A stretch of DNA of 38,128 nt, taken from Anabaena sp. UHCC 0187. Lineage in GTDB: Bacteria > Cyanobacteriota > Cyanobacteriia > Cyanobacteriales > Nostocaceae. Positions 17,326 to 24,118 of this stretch are shown here, piece by piece (the stretch's first letter is position 1; the number at the start of each line of letters is the position of its first letter). The translations under genes and the position numbers were made by a program. The notes beneath the pieces were generated by a model that saw only the letters and a program-made list of their open reading frames with translations, was not told the origin of the DNA and searched no databases. The DNA is taken from NCBI RefSeq assembly GCF_009712035.1, contig NZ_VILB01000026.1, positions 1 to 38,128 on the forward strand. The letters run 5' to 3'.

Positions 17326-17477
17326 ATTTCAATTTATGTGCGAAGTCGCTAGGAGGCTCAAACGCTTACTCCATAATCAATTTCACCTTATGCGCATAAT
17401 CAATTTCACCTTATGCGCGAATTAGAGGGGCTGAAAACCCTGTAAATTCGTTCTCAGAATTTCACTTTATGCGCGAA
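17326..17477 (-). repeat. Right cluster of the 19-bp repeat (inverted)
   Basis: Four copies in reverse orientation end at 17344, 17398, 17421 and 17477. The two middle copies are nearly identical to each other (AATCAATTTCACCTTATGCGC) and only 23 bp apart, suggesting a recent small tandem duplication. The outermost copy continues into the CCGACA terminus. Confidence 0.85.
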
Positions 17478-17512
17478 CCGACAATTCGTAAGGGAAAATT
17501 TAGCTTACAATT

Positions 17513-17530
17513 GATATCACACCTGATATC
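17513..17530. promoter_or_regulatory. Operator-like palindrome at the start of the 185-residue gene
   Basis: GATATCA-CACC-TGATATC is a perfect 7-bp inverted repeat with a 4-bp centre, ending three bases before the ATG at 17534. A repressor bound here would block translation initiation or transcription of the gene. The gene's own product, which has HTH-like segments, is a candidate ligand. Confidence 0.5.
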
Positions 17531-17533
17531 GCC

Positions 17534-18091
17534 ATGACTAACAAGACCCCACCCAGCGAAATGATTCGCGTGCCAACTGTACTAATCCCAATAGTACGTA
17601 ACTTAGCGAAAATCCACCGTGATGGTCATACAACTGATTTACTGCAAGCATTACAGCTATTGATAGCACAGTTTGATAGCAGTGCAAAACTGGCAGCAAC
17701 CACCGAATTACAGCAGGTGGAAGAGAAACTAGAATCACTGAAAACGCACCTTTGCCAACAAGATGAACAAGTGGACTCTAAACTGGAAATCCTTGGTAAA
17801 CAGTTGGAGAAAATTGAACGGGCGCTGGCCTCTGGTAAATACGGTGGTGGTAACTCTAAACCCCGGCGTTCAGGATATCCATATCAGTATCAACAACAAC
17901 CAGTAGAAATCACATCTTTTGCACCGCAAAATTTAGCGCAGAGGTTGGGGGTGACACAGCAGAGTTTAACTACAGAATGGGAAACCAAAACTGAGCAGGA
18001 ATTTATTCGTTGGTCCAGGAATCGTGACCCCAGTAGTTTGGGGTGGAAATTTCAGCCTCAAGATGGATTGTATTATCCAGTTAAACAATAA
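17534..18091 (+). CDS. Unknown protein with possible DNA-binding ends and central coiled coil
   Basis: 185 residues, no confident family. Residues 9-40 (EMIRVPTVLIPIVRNLAKIH, then RDGHTTDLLQALQLLIAQF) have a short strand plus two helices, the order seen in ribbon-helix-helix proteins. Residues about 55-95 (QQVEEKLESLKTHLCQQDEQ and following) are a heptad-rich coiled coil. The C-terminal third has APQNLAQRLGVTQQSLTTEW, which looks like a helix-turn-helix, then FIRWSRNRDPSSLGWKF. The ATG at 17534 is next to a palindrome at 17513-17530, and the gene starts 51 bases beyond the 545-bp repeat element. It might be a regulator or maintenance protein for an accessory element; this is inference. Confidence 0.65.
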   Translation: MTNKTPPSEMIRVPTVLIPIVRNLAKIHRDGHTTDLLQALQLLIAQFDSSAKLAATTELQQVEEKLESLKTHLCQQDEQVDSKLEILGKQLEKIERALASGKYGGGNSKPRRSGYPYQYQQQPVEITSFAPQNLAQRLGVTQQSLTTEWETKTEQEFIRWSRNRDPSSLGWKFQPQDGLYYPVKQ

Positions 18092-18100
18092 TAATTAGGG

Positions 18101-18115
18101 GCGTTGCAAAAACGC
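18101..18115. terminator. Weak hairpin between convergent genes
   Basis: GCGTT-GCAAA-AACGC lies ten bases after the stop of the 185-residue gene, followed by a short T-rich stretch and then the 3' end of the convergent nucleotidyltransferase gene. The stem is only five pairs, so termination is uncertain. Confidence 0.3.
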
Positions 18116-18125
18116 GATTTGATAA

Positions 18126-18800
18126 TTATTGAGATATGCTGTTAATTAGTGACAAAAGTAATTGCTCACGACCAGCATTTTTTGATGCAGATGAAAGATG
18201 TCCAGGTGCAATTTCTATCAGGTCTTCAAGTTCACTTTTGAACCATGTTTTTATAAATTTTTTTACTTTTATATCTGCCTGTTGTATTTCTGCTTCTAAA
18301 TCAGGACATCCATCTAGCAATAAAATAATATCTTCTAAATCATGGCTATACATGAAGTTGCGATTTCCTCGACTATTGAACGCCTCAATCTTTGATGCTA
18401 AAAGATAAGTTACTGGGAAAATATTTATTTTTTGACCACTTGGAAGATTATAAATAATTGATTTTTTAATCCCTGGTTTGTACCAAGGGTTGCTAAAACC
18501 AAGAATAGAAGTGTCAGCAGGCATTATATCTATTATTAAGTCCTGATAACGCCAACGACATATAATTTTACCTTGATCCTGTTCAAGTCCAATTTGGCGA
18601 AGCTGTTCTTCAAGAAGATAATATTTAGTGCGGGGAATGATATTTATAACGCAATCTACATCGTTTGTAGGACGGGCATCAACAGCAGAAACTTCATCAA
18701 GATAAAGAGATATTGTTGCACCACCTATAAAAACTATTTTTTTATTTAAGGCGGCAAGTAACTTTGCCGCCTTTTCCAACATTTGTACTTGTTCATTCAT
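18126..18800 (-). CDS. Nucleotidyltransferase-fold protein (AbiEii/MenT-like toxin candidate)
   Basis: 224 residues. The N-terminal region has the Pol-beta nucleotidyltransferase pattern: IVFIGGATISLYL (residues 22-34, the GG-x-x-S helix start), RPTNDVDCVI (43-52, with catalytic D47 and D49) and LIIDIMP with a third acidic residue at D91. The remainder (VTYLLASKIEAFNSRG, HDLEDIILLLDG) matches the substrate-binding part of AbiEii-like proteins, where the K-x-x-A-x-x-x-R segment is typical. The start overlaps the upstream winged-helix gene by four bases (ATGA), so the two are translated together. The pair resembles a type IV toxin-antitoxin (AbiE-like) operon, although this protein is shorter than classic AbiEii (about 300 residues). 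Confidence 0.75.
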   Translation of the reverse strand: MNEQVQMLEKAAKLLAALNKKIVFIGGATISLYLDEVSAVDARPTNDVDCVINIIPRTKYYLLEEQLRQIGLEQDQGKIICRWRYQDLIIDIMPADTSILGFSNPWYKPGIKKSIIYNLPSGQKINIFPVTYLLASKIEAFNSRGNRNFMYSHDLEDIILLLDGCPDLEAEIQQADIKVKKFIKTWFKSELEDLIEIAPGHLSSASKNAGREQLLLSLINSISQ

Positions 18801-19306
18801 GATATTGTCAGTCTTTTTTCAAGCTCAATACTTGCCAGATTTTGTTCCCGCACACGACCAACTCGAATCGCATCAATCAAACTTAGCAACTCATATAATT
18901 CTGGGTCATTTTTAATGGCGGCTGGAACGGAGCGATATAACGGAGTAATACTTTGTCCTCTCACAGTTCCTTGTGGATCACTCCATACATAAATATCAGC
19001 AGAATTACCTTGGAGTAAATTTTTTAAAGGTTCAGCAGAATGTGCGGTAGGAATTCCTCTAGTCAAAGCACCTGGTTTTTCAGGAAATACGTATTTAAGC
19101 CCATGAATCAGAAATTCAAGCAAGCAATGTTTTTTTACTTTTCTAGAAGACCAATCATACAAACCACTAGTCTCACATCTTTTTAGAGCTGCATGAACTT
19201 CAGAAGGGCTGATGTGTAAGCTGTTGGCAAGTTCATTGTAAGTCCAGTCCAAATCTCGTAAGTTATGCACTTTTATTACAACAACAACATCTTGCGGTTT
19301 TAACAT
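18797..19306 (-). CDS. Winged-helix DNA-binding protein, partner of the nucleotidyltransferase
   Basis: 169 residues from the ATG at 19306. An upstream in-frame GTG at 19318 touches the AGGAG sequence and cannot use it, so the ATG, 11 bases after AGGAG, is preferred. Residues about 21-50 (WTYNELANSLHISPSEVHAA, then LKRCETSGLY) form a clear helix-turn-helix of MarR/winged type. The C-terminal half (PGALTRGIPTAHSAEPLKNL, YVWSDPQGTVRGQSITPLYR) is unfamiliar but looks like a conserved folded domain. As first gene of the pair it probably represses the operon and may serve as antitoxin; both are inferred from layout. Heptamer repeats at 19358-19378 lie in its promoter region. Confidence 0.75.
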   Translation of the reverse strand: MLKPQDVVVVIKVHNLRDLDWTYNELANSLHISPSEVHAALKRCETSGLYDWSSRKVKKHCLLEFLIHGLKYVFPEKPGALTRGIPTAHSAEPLKNLLQGNSADIYVWSDPQGTVRGQSITPLYRSVPAAIKNDPELYELLSLIDAIRVGRVREQNLASIELEKRLTIS

Positions 19307-19378
19307 CGCAAATATCACTCCTATTTGTGAACAGCGAATCTAGCTTTATTCTATATTCGCAAATCGCAAATAGCAAAT
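19307..19378. promoter_or_regulatory. Heptamer repeats upstream of the toxin-antitoxin-like pair
   Basis: CGCAAAT occurs at 19307-19313, 19358-19364 and 19365-19371, followed at once by AGCAAAT at 19372-19378. Three tandem heptamers plus one next to the start codon are suitable spacing for a winged-helix regulator that autoregulates, but no binding is known. Confidence 0.4.
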
Positions 19379-19494
19379 CTATTTTCTTGTAACGCACCGT
19401 AAAAGCCAATACCCTTTGGGGTTTTGGGCATTCGTAAGGACACACGGTATCTGGAAAACTCAGCGGCTTGGTTCCCTGAGAAGGAAGCGACATT

Positions 19495-19527
19495 ATGGCT
19501 AACGGCACGCTGTCGGCAAGCCTAAGG
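19495..19527. repeat. Dispersed hairpin repeat overlapping a gene end
   Basis: GGCTAACGGCACGCTG followed by TCGGCAAGCC resembles the repeat at 35841-35869 (GGCTTACGCCACGCT...TCGGCAAG). Sequences of this type are scattered through Nostocales genomes (established in general; copy number here not counted). It forms the last codons of the antitoxin-like gene at 19499-19714. Confidence 0.5.
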
Positions 19528-19714
19528 GGTCTTGATTTTGAAATACAGGAAACTCAGGTAAATCATTAACTATATTTACCAATAATTGAGATGATTGTTT
19601 TTGTCGTTCTACTAACAACATTTTTTTGATAGTTTCTTGGACAACCATTTCCATATTGGGCAACTCTAAAAGTTGTTTTCCTAACTCATCAGGTAACTCG
19701 ATCACAACTTGCAT
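19499..19714 (-). CDS. Orphan antitoxin-like protein with altered C-terminus
   Basis: 71 residues from the ATG at 19714, which has AGGAG nine bases upstream; the longer frame to 19780 lacks such a site. MQVVIELPDELGKQLLELPN, then MEMVVQETIKKMLLVERQKQ resembles small cyanobacterial antitoxin-type proteins. In relatives known to me the end reads LPEIPxFxGxDPLGLQ followed by an acidic helix. Here LPEFPVFQNQDPLGL is followed by PTACR and a stop encoded by a dispersed repeat. The last helix has therefore probably been replaced by a repeat insertion. No toxin gene is adjacent, so it is likely a remnant or a free-standing regulator. Confidence 0.6.
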   Translation of the reverse strand: MQVVIELPDELGKQLLELPNMEMVVQETIKKMLLVERQKQSSQLLVNIVNDLPEFPVFQNQDPLGLPTACR

Positions 19715-19780
19715 AAATTTTATTCTCCTAACATGGTGGCTCAATTCCCAATTCATCACAGAATAAACTGATTTTAACAT

Positions 19781-20108
19781 CAGTTACTTTGCTTAAAATA
19801 ACCCCGACTTCTTTGACCACTGATGTCCCCAACTACAACTAACGACACATTGAGCAATTATTCGCCTTAACAATCTTTCCATGTAATATACCGTCAATTC
19901 AACATTTTTACCGCGTATTACATGGAGAAAATTAGTTTTCTACTTTGGTTGCATTTTGAAGCATAAAATTAACCCCTACGTTGTGAAGCATATCTTGACC
20001 AAAAAGCTCATTTTATGATTCAAGTCATAATGATGCAGCCCAATCCCTAGATAAATATTGCCAATACTCACGACATCAAAATATCAATATATCGCAAAGA
20101 AGACATTG
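19781..20108. other. Gene-free stretch with one long inverted repeat
   Basis: No plausible gene is seen. The notable item is an 11-bp perfect inverted repeat, TCCATGTAATA at 19878-19888 and TATTACATGGA at 19916-19926, with a 27-base loop. It could be the ends of a tiny element or a transcribed stem-loop. Confidence 0.6.
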
Positions 20109-20381
20109 CTAAAATTTGGAAATATCAAACAAGCTCAACTGCCCCACCGATATATTACCCTTGCTGCCCCGATGGTAATTAAGATGACAACGAGGACATA
20201 AAGCAACTAAATTTTCAGGTCTGTTGTCGGAGGGGTCCCTGTTCCAATGATGTACTTGTAAATAAGTACGGCGTTGGGGTTTTTCATCGGGACGTAAAAC
20301 CTGACCGCATTTTTGACAGCACCAATCAGATTTTTCCTTGATGGTTTTGGCTAGTTCTTTCCAATGCTTAGGGTAGTCCAT
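20109..20381 (-). CDS. HNH endonuclease
   Basis: 90 residues. A Cys4 zinc site brackets the HNH core: CCQKCG (residues 21-26) and CPRCH (about 62-66). VHHWNRDPSDNRPENLVALC carries the catalytic His pair (HH), the central Asn and the following zinc Cys, and HLNYHRG supplies the final His. All active-site residues are present. The length is typical of stand-alone HNH proteins found in mobile elements and near restriction genes. Its target is unknown. It is isolated, with large gaps on both sides. Confidence 0.9.
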   Translation of the reverse strand: MDYPKHWKELAKTIKEKSDWCCQKCGQVLRPDEKPQRRTYLQVHHWNRDPSDNRPENLVALCPRCHLNYHRGSKGNISVGQLSLFDISKF

Positions 20382-20799
20382 AATAACTATAAAAACTGGA
20401 CAACAATATTATACCTGATTTAGCATTTTGGGGGCATGATAGTTCAATAATTAATAATGGATAATTGACAATGACCTCTCCCTGAAGAAAAGAGGATTGA
20501 AGCCAACGAAAATTTTTGGATTTTTTCTTCTTAAAAGTTGAAAGGAGAGGTCTTAAACCGAATTGATTAATTTTCAGTTATCCATTGATAACGATATTTT
20601 CAGGAAATAATACCATTTTTATATAAAATTGCACAGAATGATTCTTGAATTAACAAGGTTTTCTGCCCCCTAATTATATGCAACTTCACATTAGATTGGT
20701 ATATGGATGCCTAAGCCAGGTATAAACCTTATTTATTTCTTTATCCGACCAGTATTCAATCCCATCACTGAATAATTATTTACCACCCCTGCTAGATTT
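20382..20799. other. Gene-free stretch containing a hairpin element
   Basis: No credible gene. It contains the hairpin or MITE-like element at 20457-20585. The promoter of the downstream helicase gene should be near 20600-20790, but I do not see a clear consensus. Confidence 0.5.
20457..20585. mobile_element. 129-bp MITE-like element with nested inverted repeats
   Basis: Outer arms ATGGATAATTGA (20457-20468) and TCAGTTATCCAT (20574-20585) match at 11 of 12 positions. Inner arms GACCTCTCC (20473-20481) and GGAGAGGTC (20544-20552) are perfect. Symmetric nested arms around a non-coding centre suggest a small mobile or REP-like element. No target duplication was evident. Confidence 0.55.
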
Positions 20800-20892
20800 T
20801 TGAAACTAGAAGGAGTGTGGTTTTGTGGTGAACCAAAACCAACAGCTACCGCTGCATTGAATGGATCAATTAATGGAATTAAGGCAGCGATT

Positions 20893-22266
20893 ATGCTCCA
20901 AACTCTTCCTACTTTCCTGACCACCAATTCTTTTCCCTTCCAATTTACTCAACAGCAGCAAAAAGCATTGGATAAAATGTGGACTTTTGTGCAACCAACT
21001 ATCACGGCTGCTTTATTTCTATTAGTAGGATATGCCGGAACAGGCAAGTCAACAATAGTTTTTCAACTCGTTAAAGTTCTTGTGGCTACAGGTAAACGAG
21101 TTGTCTTGACTGCACCTACGAATAAAGCTGTAGGTGTACTGCGACGCATGGCGGCAGAAAACGGGGTAACTGGTGTGGAATTCTTCACCATTCACCAATT
21201 ACTAGGACTAGGAATGGTGACTAGAGGTAAAGAGAAAATACTTGACCAAATAGGACCCTGTTACATCAACTTATTTGATGTTGTCTTTATTGATGAATGT
21301 TCCATGATTGGTAAACAACTGTGGCACTGGATTGAAAATGTGGCTAATCAATCATCTACCTGGACAAAAATCAAAATTATTCTCATGGGCGACCCTGCCC
21401 AATTAAATCCAGTTAATGAAGGAAAATCCCCTAGTTTTCAAGTAGCAAATAAAGCCGTATTAACTCAAGTTGTCCGTCAAGGAATTGATAGCCCTTTACT
21501 AGAGTTTGTAACGGCTTCTCGCTATGCAGTAACTAAAAGTAAATTGCCATTTGCCCCATTTTCCAAATATCTACCTGATAAAAGTAACGGGGCGCTCATG
21601 GTTAAACCTCAAACTTTACTGCGCTATGCCTGCAAAAAGATGTCTAAAGAGTTTGTTAATAATCCAGATTGTTTTCGCATTTTATCTTGGACGAATGCTC
21701 AAGTAGACTTTTATAATCAACAGATTCGGACATATTTATATGGTAAGAATACCAACCGATTTATCTCTGGAGAAAGATTAATTACTAGAGATCCGGTGAT
21801 ATCTCCTGATGGTAAAACTGCTATTCTTTCCACATCTACAGAATTTAATGTTTTAGATGTGTTTGAAGACCGTTACAATAATTATGGTAGTTGGAGATTG
21901 AAGGTAGAAACAGATGAAGGCATCGTGCGTCAAATCTACGTTTTACATGAAGATGAAGAGAAACGATTTAAACAAGAAACACAACGATTGCTCAAAAGTG
22001 CCAAGCGTAATCCCTTTCTCTGGAAGCAATATTATAAACATTTGGAACAGTTTGCTAATATCAGAAACTGTTTTGCATTAACTGTTCATAATAGTCAAGG
22101 TAGCACTTTCTTGGAAGCGGGTATTGATGGTCAAGATTTGAGTAAGCGGCTGAATCGAGAACGCGGAGATGATAGTAAAGCAGTCCTAGCTAAAATTAAG
22201 GAGTTTAATCGGTTGTATTATGTTTCTAGTTCACGGGCTAGACAAAGGATTTTGGTAATTCGGTAA
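20893..22266 (+). CDS. SF1 helicase of Dda/RecD type
   Basis: 457 residues from the ATG at 20893, preceded by AAGG at about nine bases. The frame is open further up to a TTG at 20800, so the start is uncertain. Motifs: Walker A GYAGTGKST (46-54), motif Ia LTAPTNKAV (72-80), FTIHQLLGLG (98-107), Walker B IDECSM (133-138), motif III GDPAQLNP (166-173), a Q/R motif TQVVRQG, and the C-terminal LTVHNSQGSTF and YYVSSSRARQ (UvrD_C_2-like). This order and the small size match phage T4 Dda and related RecD-like 5'-3' helicases that help restart or start replication. It precedes clamp and clamp-loader paralogues in the same direction, suggesting a replication or repair role for an accessory replicon. 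Confidence 0.9.
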   Translation: MLQTLPTFLTTNSFPFQFTQQQQKALDKMWTFVQPTITAALFLLVGYAGTGKSTIVFQLVKVLVATGKRVVLTAPTNKAVGVLRRMAAENGVTGVEFFTIHQLLGLGMVTRGKEKILDQIGPCYINLFDVVFIDECSMIGKQLWHWIENVANQSSTWTKIKIILMGDPAQLNPVNEGKSPSFQVANKAVLTQVVRQGIDSPLLEFVTASRYAVTKSKLPFAPFSKYLPDKSNGALMVKPQTLLRYACKKMSKEFVNNPDCFRILSWTNAQVDFYNQQIRTYLYGKNTNRFISGERLITRDPVISPDGKTAILSTSTEFNVLDVFEDRYNNYGSWRLKVETDEGIVRQIYVLHEDEEKRFKQETQRLLKSAKRNPFLWKQYYKHLEQFANIRNCFALTVHNSQGSTFLEAGIDGQDLSKRLNRERGDDSKAVLAKIKEFNRLYYVSSSRARQRILVIR

Positions 22267-22607
22267 TCTATAAGCGGCTAATTAGCTCAACTTAAATATC
22301 AGGAAATCCTTGAAACTGGGTGATAATTGTCTGCATTTTTCAATCAGGCAATAAAAAATATTATAGCGGTATGCCGTCAGGTCGAAAAATATCCTCTAAA
22401 AGTCTTGTTGCCTAAGCAGCATCAAGTTTTTGATGAGCAACTACCGCTATATCCATTTTTTTATCATTAGTAAGTGTTTACACTTTTTCTATTTTAAAGG
22501 ATAAATCAAGGGATTAGACAATAAAATTGATTCACACATTCACACATTCACAACTTTTATTTCTGCTACCGCAGTCACCTTTTTAGTAATGACGCAAGCA
22601 GAGATAA
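22267..22607. other. Intergenic region before the clamp gene with a small inverted-repeat element and a palindrome
   Basis: It holds the 90-bp inverted-repeat element at 22362-22451, a palindrome AAGTGT-TT-ACACTT at 22472-22485, and a 23-base sequence (22500-22522) that recurs at 37549-37571 with one difference. The clamp gene's promoter presumably lies in the last 150 bases. Confidence 0.5.
22362..22451. mobile_element. 90-bp MITE-like element, TATAGCGGTA ends
   Basis: TATAGCGGTA at 22362-22371 and TACCGCTATA at 22442-22451 are perfect 10-bp inverted ends. The outermost TA on each side could be a TA target duplication of the IS630/Tc1-mariner kind. The interior has a second stem (GTTGC near 22409, GCAAC near 22437). 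Non-coding. Confidence 0.6.
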
Positions 22608-24101
22608 ATGATTATGACTCAAACAGCACCAAGACAAAAGATAAAGACTGCAAAGCAGACAAAACAAACAAGTGTTGCTAATCCTGAAATAGACAATGAA
22701 GTATCAACAAATATCACAAAAATACCTGAAGTCAAAAAGAAGAAATCTACATCTGCAAACCCTGATACTCCAACTGAACCCATCGAAAAGAAGCGGAATA
22801 AGCAAAAAAAATCTAAATCAAAGTTAAACCCTCCAATACCCAGAGAATTAGGCATGGAGGTAATATGTGAACAAGCTAAATTTTACGATGCCCTCTTTTT
22901 AGTGAATTGTGCTACTCCAGCTAAACCTAGTCATCCCATTCTTGCCAATGTTCTCATAATTGCAGATGTGGAAACACAACAGATACATCTAACTGTCACA
23001 GATATAGCATTAACGATTCAAGCGAGTTTTGCTGCCCAAGTGTTATTAAAGGGTGAAATTACTGTACCAGTGCAAATTTTATTGGAGATAGTCAAGCATT
23101 GCCCTAATGGGACTATTTCTCTGAATAGTCAAACTCAAGTTACTCAATCTAGTGATGATGATAAGCAACAAACAAAAATCTGCTGTTTGTGCTTATCTGA
23201 TGCTGATGGTAAGTATGAAATTAGAGGCATTAGTGCTGAAGAATTCCCACCTACTAACATAATTGATGCTGCTCCTGTGTCTTTAGCAACAACAATTTTC
23301 AAAGATGGTTTGAAAGGTGTACTTTATGCAGTCAGCACTGATGAAAATAAATATATCTTGACTGGAGTTCATCTCCAACTGGCACAGGAGAAATTAAAGT
23401 TTATTGGTACTGATGGTCATCGAGTTGCTATTACTGAACTTTGCACTCACCGAATTGGCAGAAAAACTCGTCAAGAAGTTTCATCTCAAGAAGTTCAATC
23501 TCAACAAGTGCCATCTGAGGAAATTATGCAATTTACTCTGCCTGGTCGTGTGGTGAGAGAAATAGCCCGTAACTTAAATGATGATGTGGAATCTATTAAT
23601 CTACTGTATGATGACCAAAGTAATCGCTTGGGTTTTGCTTGGCAAGATGTCGTTCTTAGCTGTCAAGTTGTGGAAGGAATTTATCCTGATTGTGAGCAGT
23701 TATTAACTAAATTCAGCTTTGAGAAAGAAGTAATTTTAGAAAAAGCACCGTTAGTTAAAGCACTGGAACGGTTATCTGTGTTAACTGATAAGAAAGAGAA
23801 AGGAATTTATTTGCAGTTTGATGGCAGTTTACAACAGTTACGGTTATCTATTGAACGAGAATTTGGCAAAGGTGATCAGGTGATTGTTGCTAATTTACCA
23901 ACAGAAATGATGTTGAATATCCAGTTTAATCTCAAGTATTTGATAGAAGCTGCTAAAGCTATTCCTAGTTCAAGTATCAAAATGCACTTGCAGCAATCAG
24001 ATCATCCCGCTATGTTAGTTCCTGATGGAGATAGAGCAAATCCAGAAGTGGAAATGTCCATGCGTCATGTCTTGCTGCCACTTTATATTCCAAATGGTTA
24101 A
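22608..24101 (+). CDS. dnaN: DNA polymerase III beta sliding clamp paralogue with basic N-terminal extension
   Basis: 497 residues. From residue 83 (MEVICEQAKFYDALFLVNCA) the protein is a three-domain sliding clamp: SHPILANVLI near 107-116, the middle domain with KFIGTDGHRVAITELC near 263-278, and a C-terminal domain ending RHVLLPLYIPNG. The ring-forming clamp tethers the replicative polymerase. Residues 1-82 are an extra Lys/Thr/Pro-rich, low-complexity tail that ordinary clamps lack. Translation could instead begin at M83 (22854), but the open frame and the two ATGs at 22608 and 22614 favour the long form. A variable QEVSSQEVQSQQVPSEE insertion sits before the last third. Sequence differences from the usual cyanobacterial clamp and the neighbours indicate a second, accessory copy. 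Confidence 0.88.
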   Translation: MIMTQTAPRQKIKTAKQTKQTSVANPEIDNEVSTNITKIPEVKKKKSTSANPDTPTEPIEKKRNKQKKSKSKLNPPIPRELGMEVICEQAKFYDALFLVNCATPAKPSHPILANVLIIADVETQQIHLTVTDIALTIQASFAAQVLLKGEITVPVQILLEIVKHCPNGTISLNSQTQVTQSSDDDKQQTKICCLCLSDADGKYEIRGISAEEFPPTNIIDAAPVSLATTIFKDGLKGVLYAVSTDENKYILTGVHLQLAQEKLKFIGTDGHRVAITELCTHRIGRKTRQEVSSQEVQSQQVPSEEIMQFTLPGRVVREIARNLNDDVESINLLYDDQSNRLGFAWQDVVLSCQVVEGIYPDCEQLLTKFSFEKEVILEKAPLVKALERLSVLTDKKEKGIYLQFDGSLQQLRLSIEREFGKGDQVIVANLPTEMMLNIQFNLKYLIEAAKAIPSSSIKMHLQQSDHPAMLVPDGDRANPEVEMSMRHVLLPLYIPNG

Positions 24102-24118
24102 GGTTAACGGCTGAATGC

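Larger units (their letters stand above)
16939..17483. mobile_element. 545-bp element with paired multi-repeat ends, TnsB/TniA-type look, no internal gene
   Basis: The left terminus is TGTCGGTTCGCG and the right terminus CGCGAACCGACA, pointing outward. Inside each end are repeats with consensus TTCGCGCATAAAGTGAAAT: four forward at 16945-16963, 16998-17016, 17054-17072 and 17108-17126, and four reversed at 17326-17344, 17380-17398, 17403-17421 and 17459-17477. Spacing is mostly 53-56 bp with one of 23. TGT/ACA ends with several internal transposase sites are the layout of Tn7, Tn5053 and CRISPR-associated Tn7-like elements. The 200-bp centre has no convincing gene. No target duplication is seen (AATAC before, ATTCG after), and no tnsB, tnsC or tniQ is in the window. 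Alternative: an iteron-bearing replication origin or control region. Confidence 0.6.

Noticed and set aside
16939-17483. CRISPR array or simple tandem iterons
   Set aside because: The repeats switch orientation at the centre and share terminal TGTCGG/CCGACA, which fits paired transposon ends better than a CRISPR. An origin remains an open alternative.
19263-19508. 81-residue minus-strand frame
   Set aside because: It overlaps the winged-helix gene, its promoter repeats and a dispersed repeat; composition is not protein-like.
20800-20892. N-terminal extension of the Dda-like helicase from a TTG, with GVWFCGEPKPTATAALNG recalling the C-terminal FAD motif of amine oxidases
   Set aside because: The stretch is short, has a stop just upstream and no matching oxidase sequence before it. 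The ATG at 20893 has a better ribosome site.
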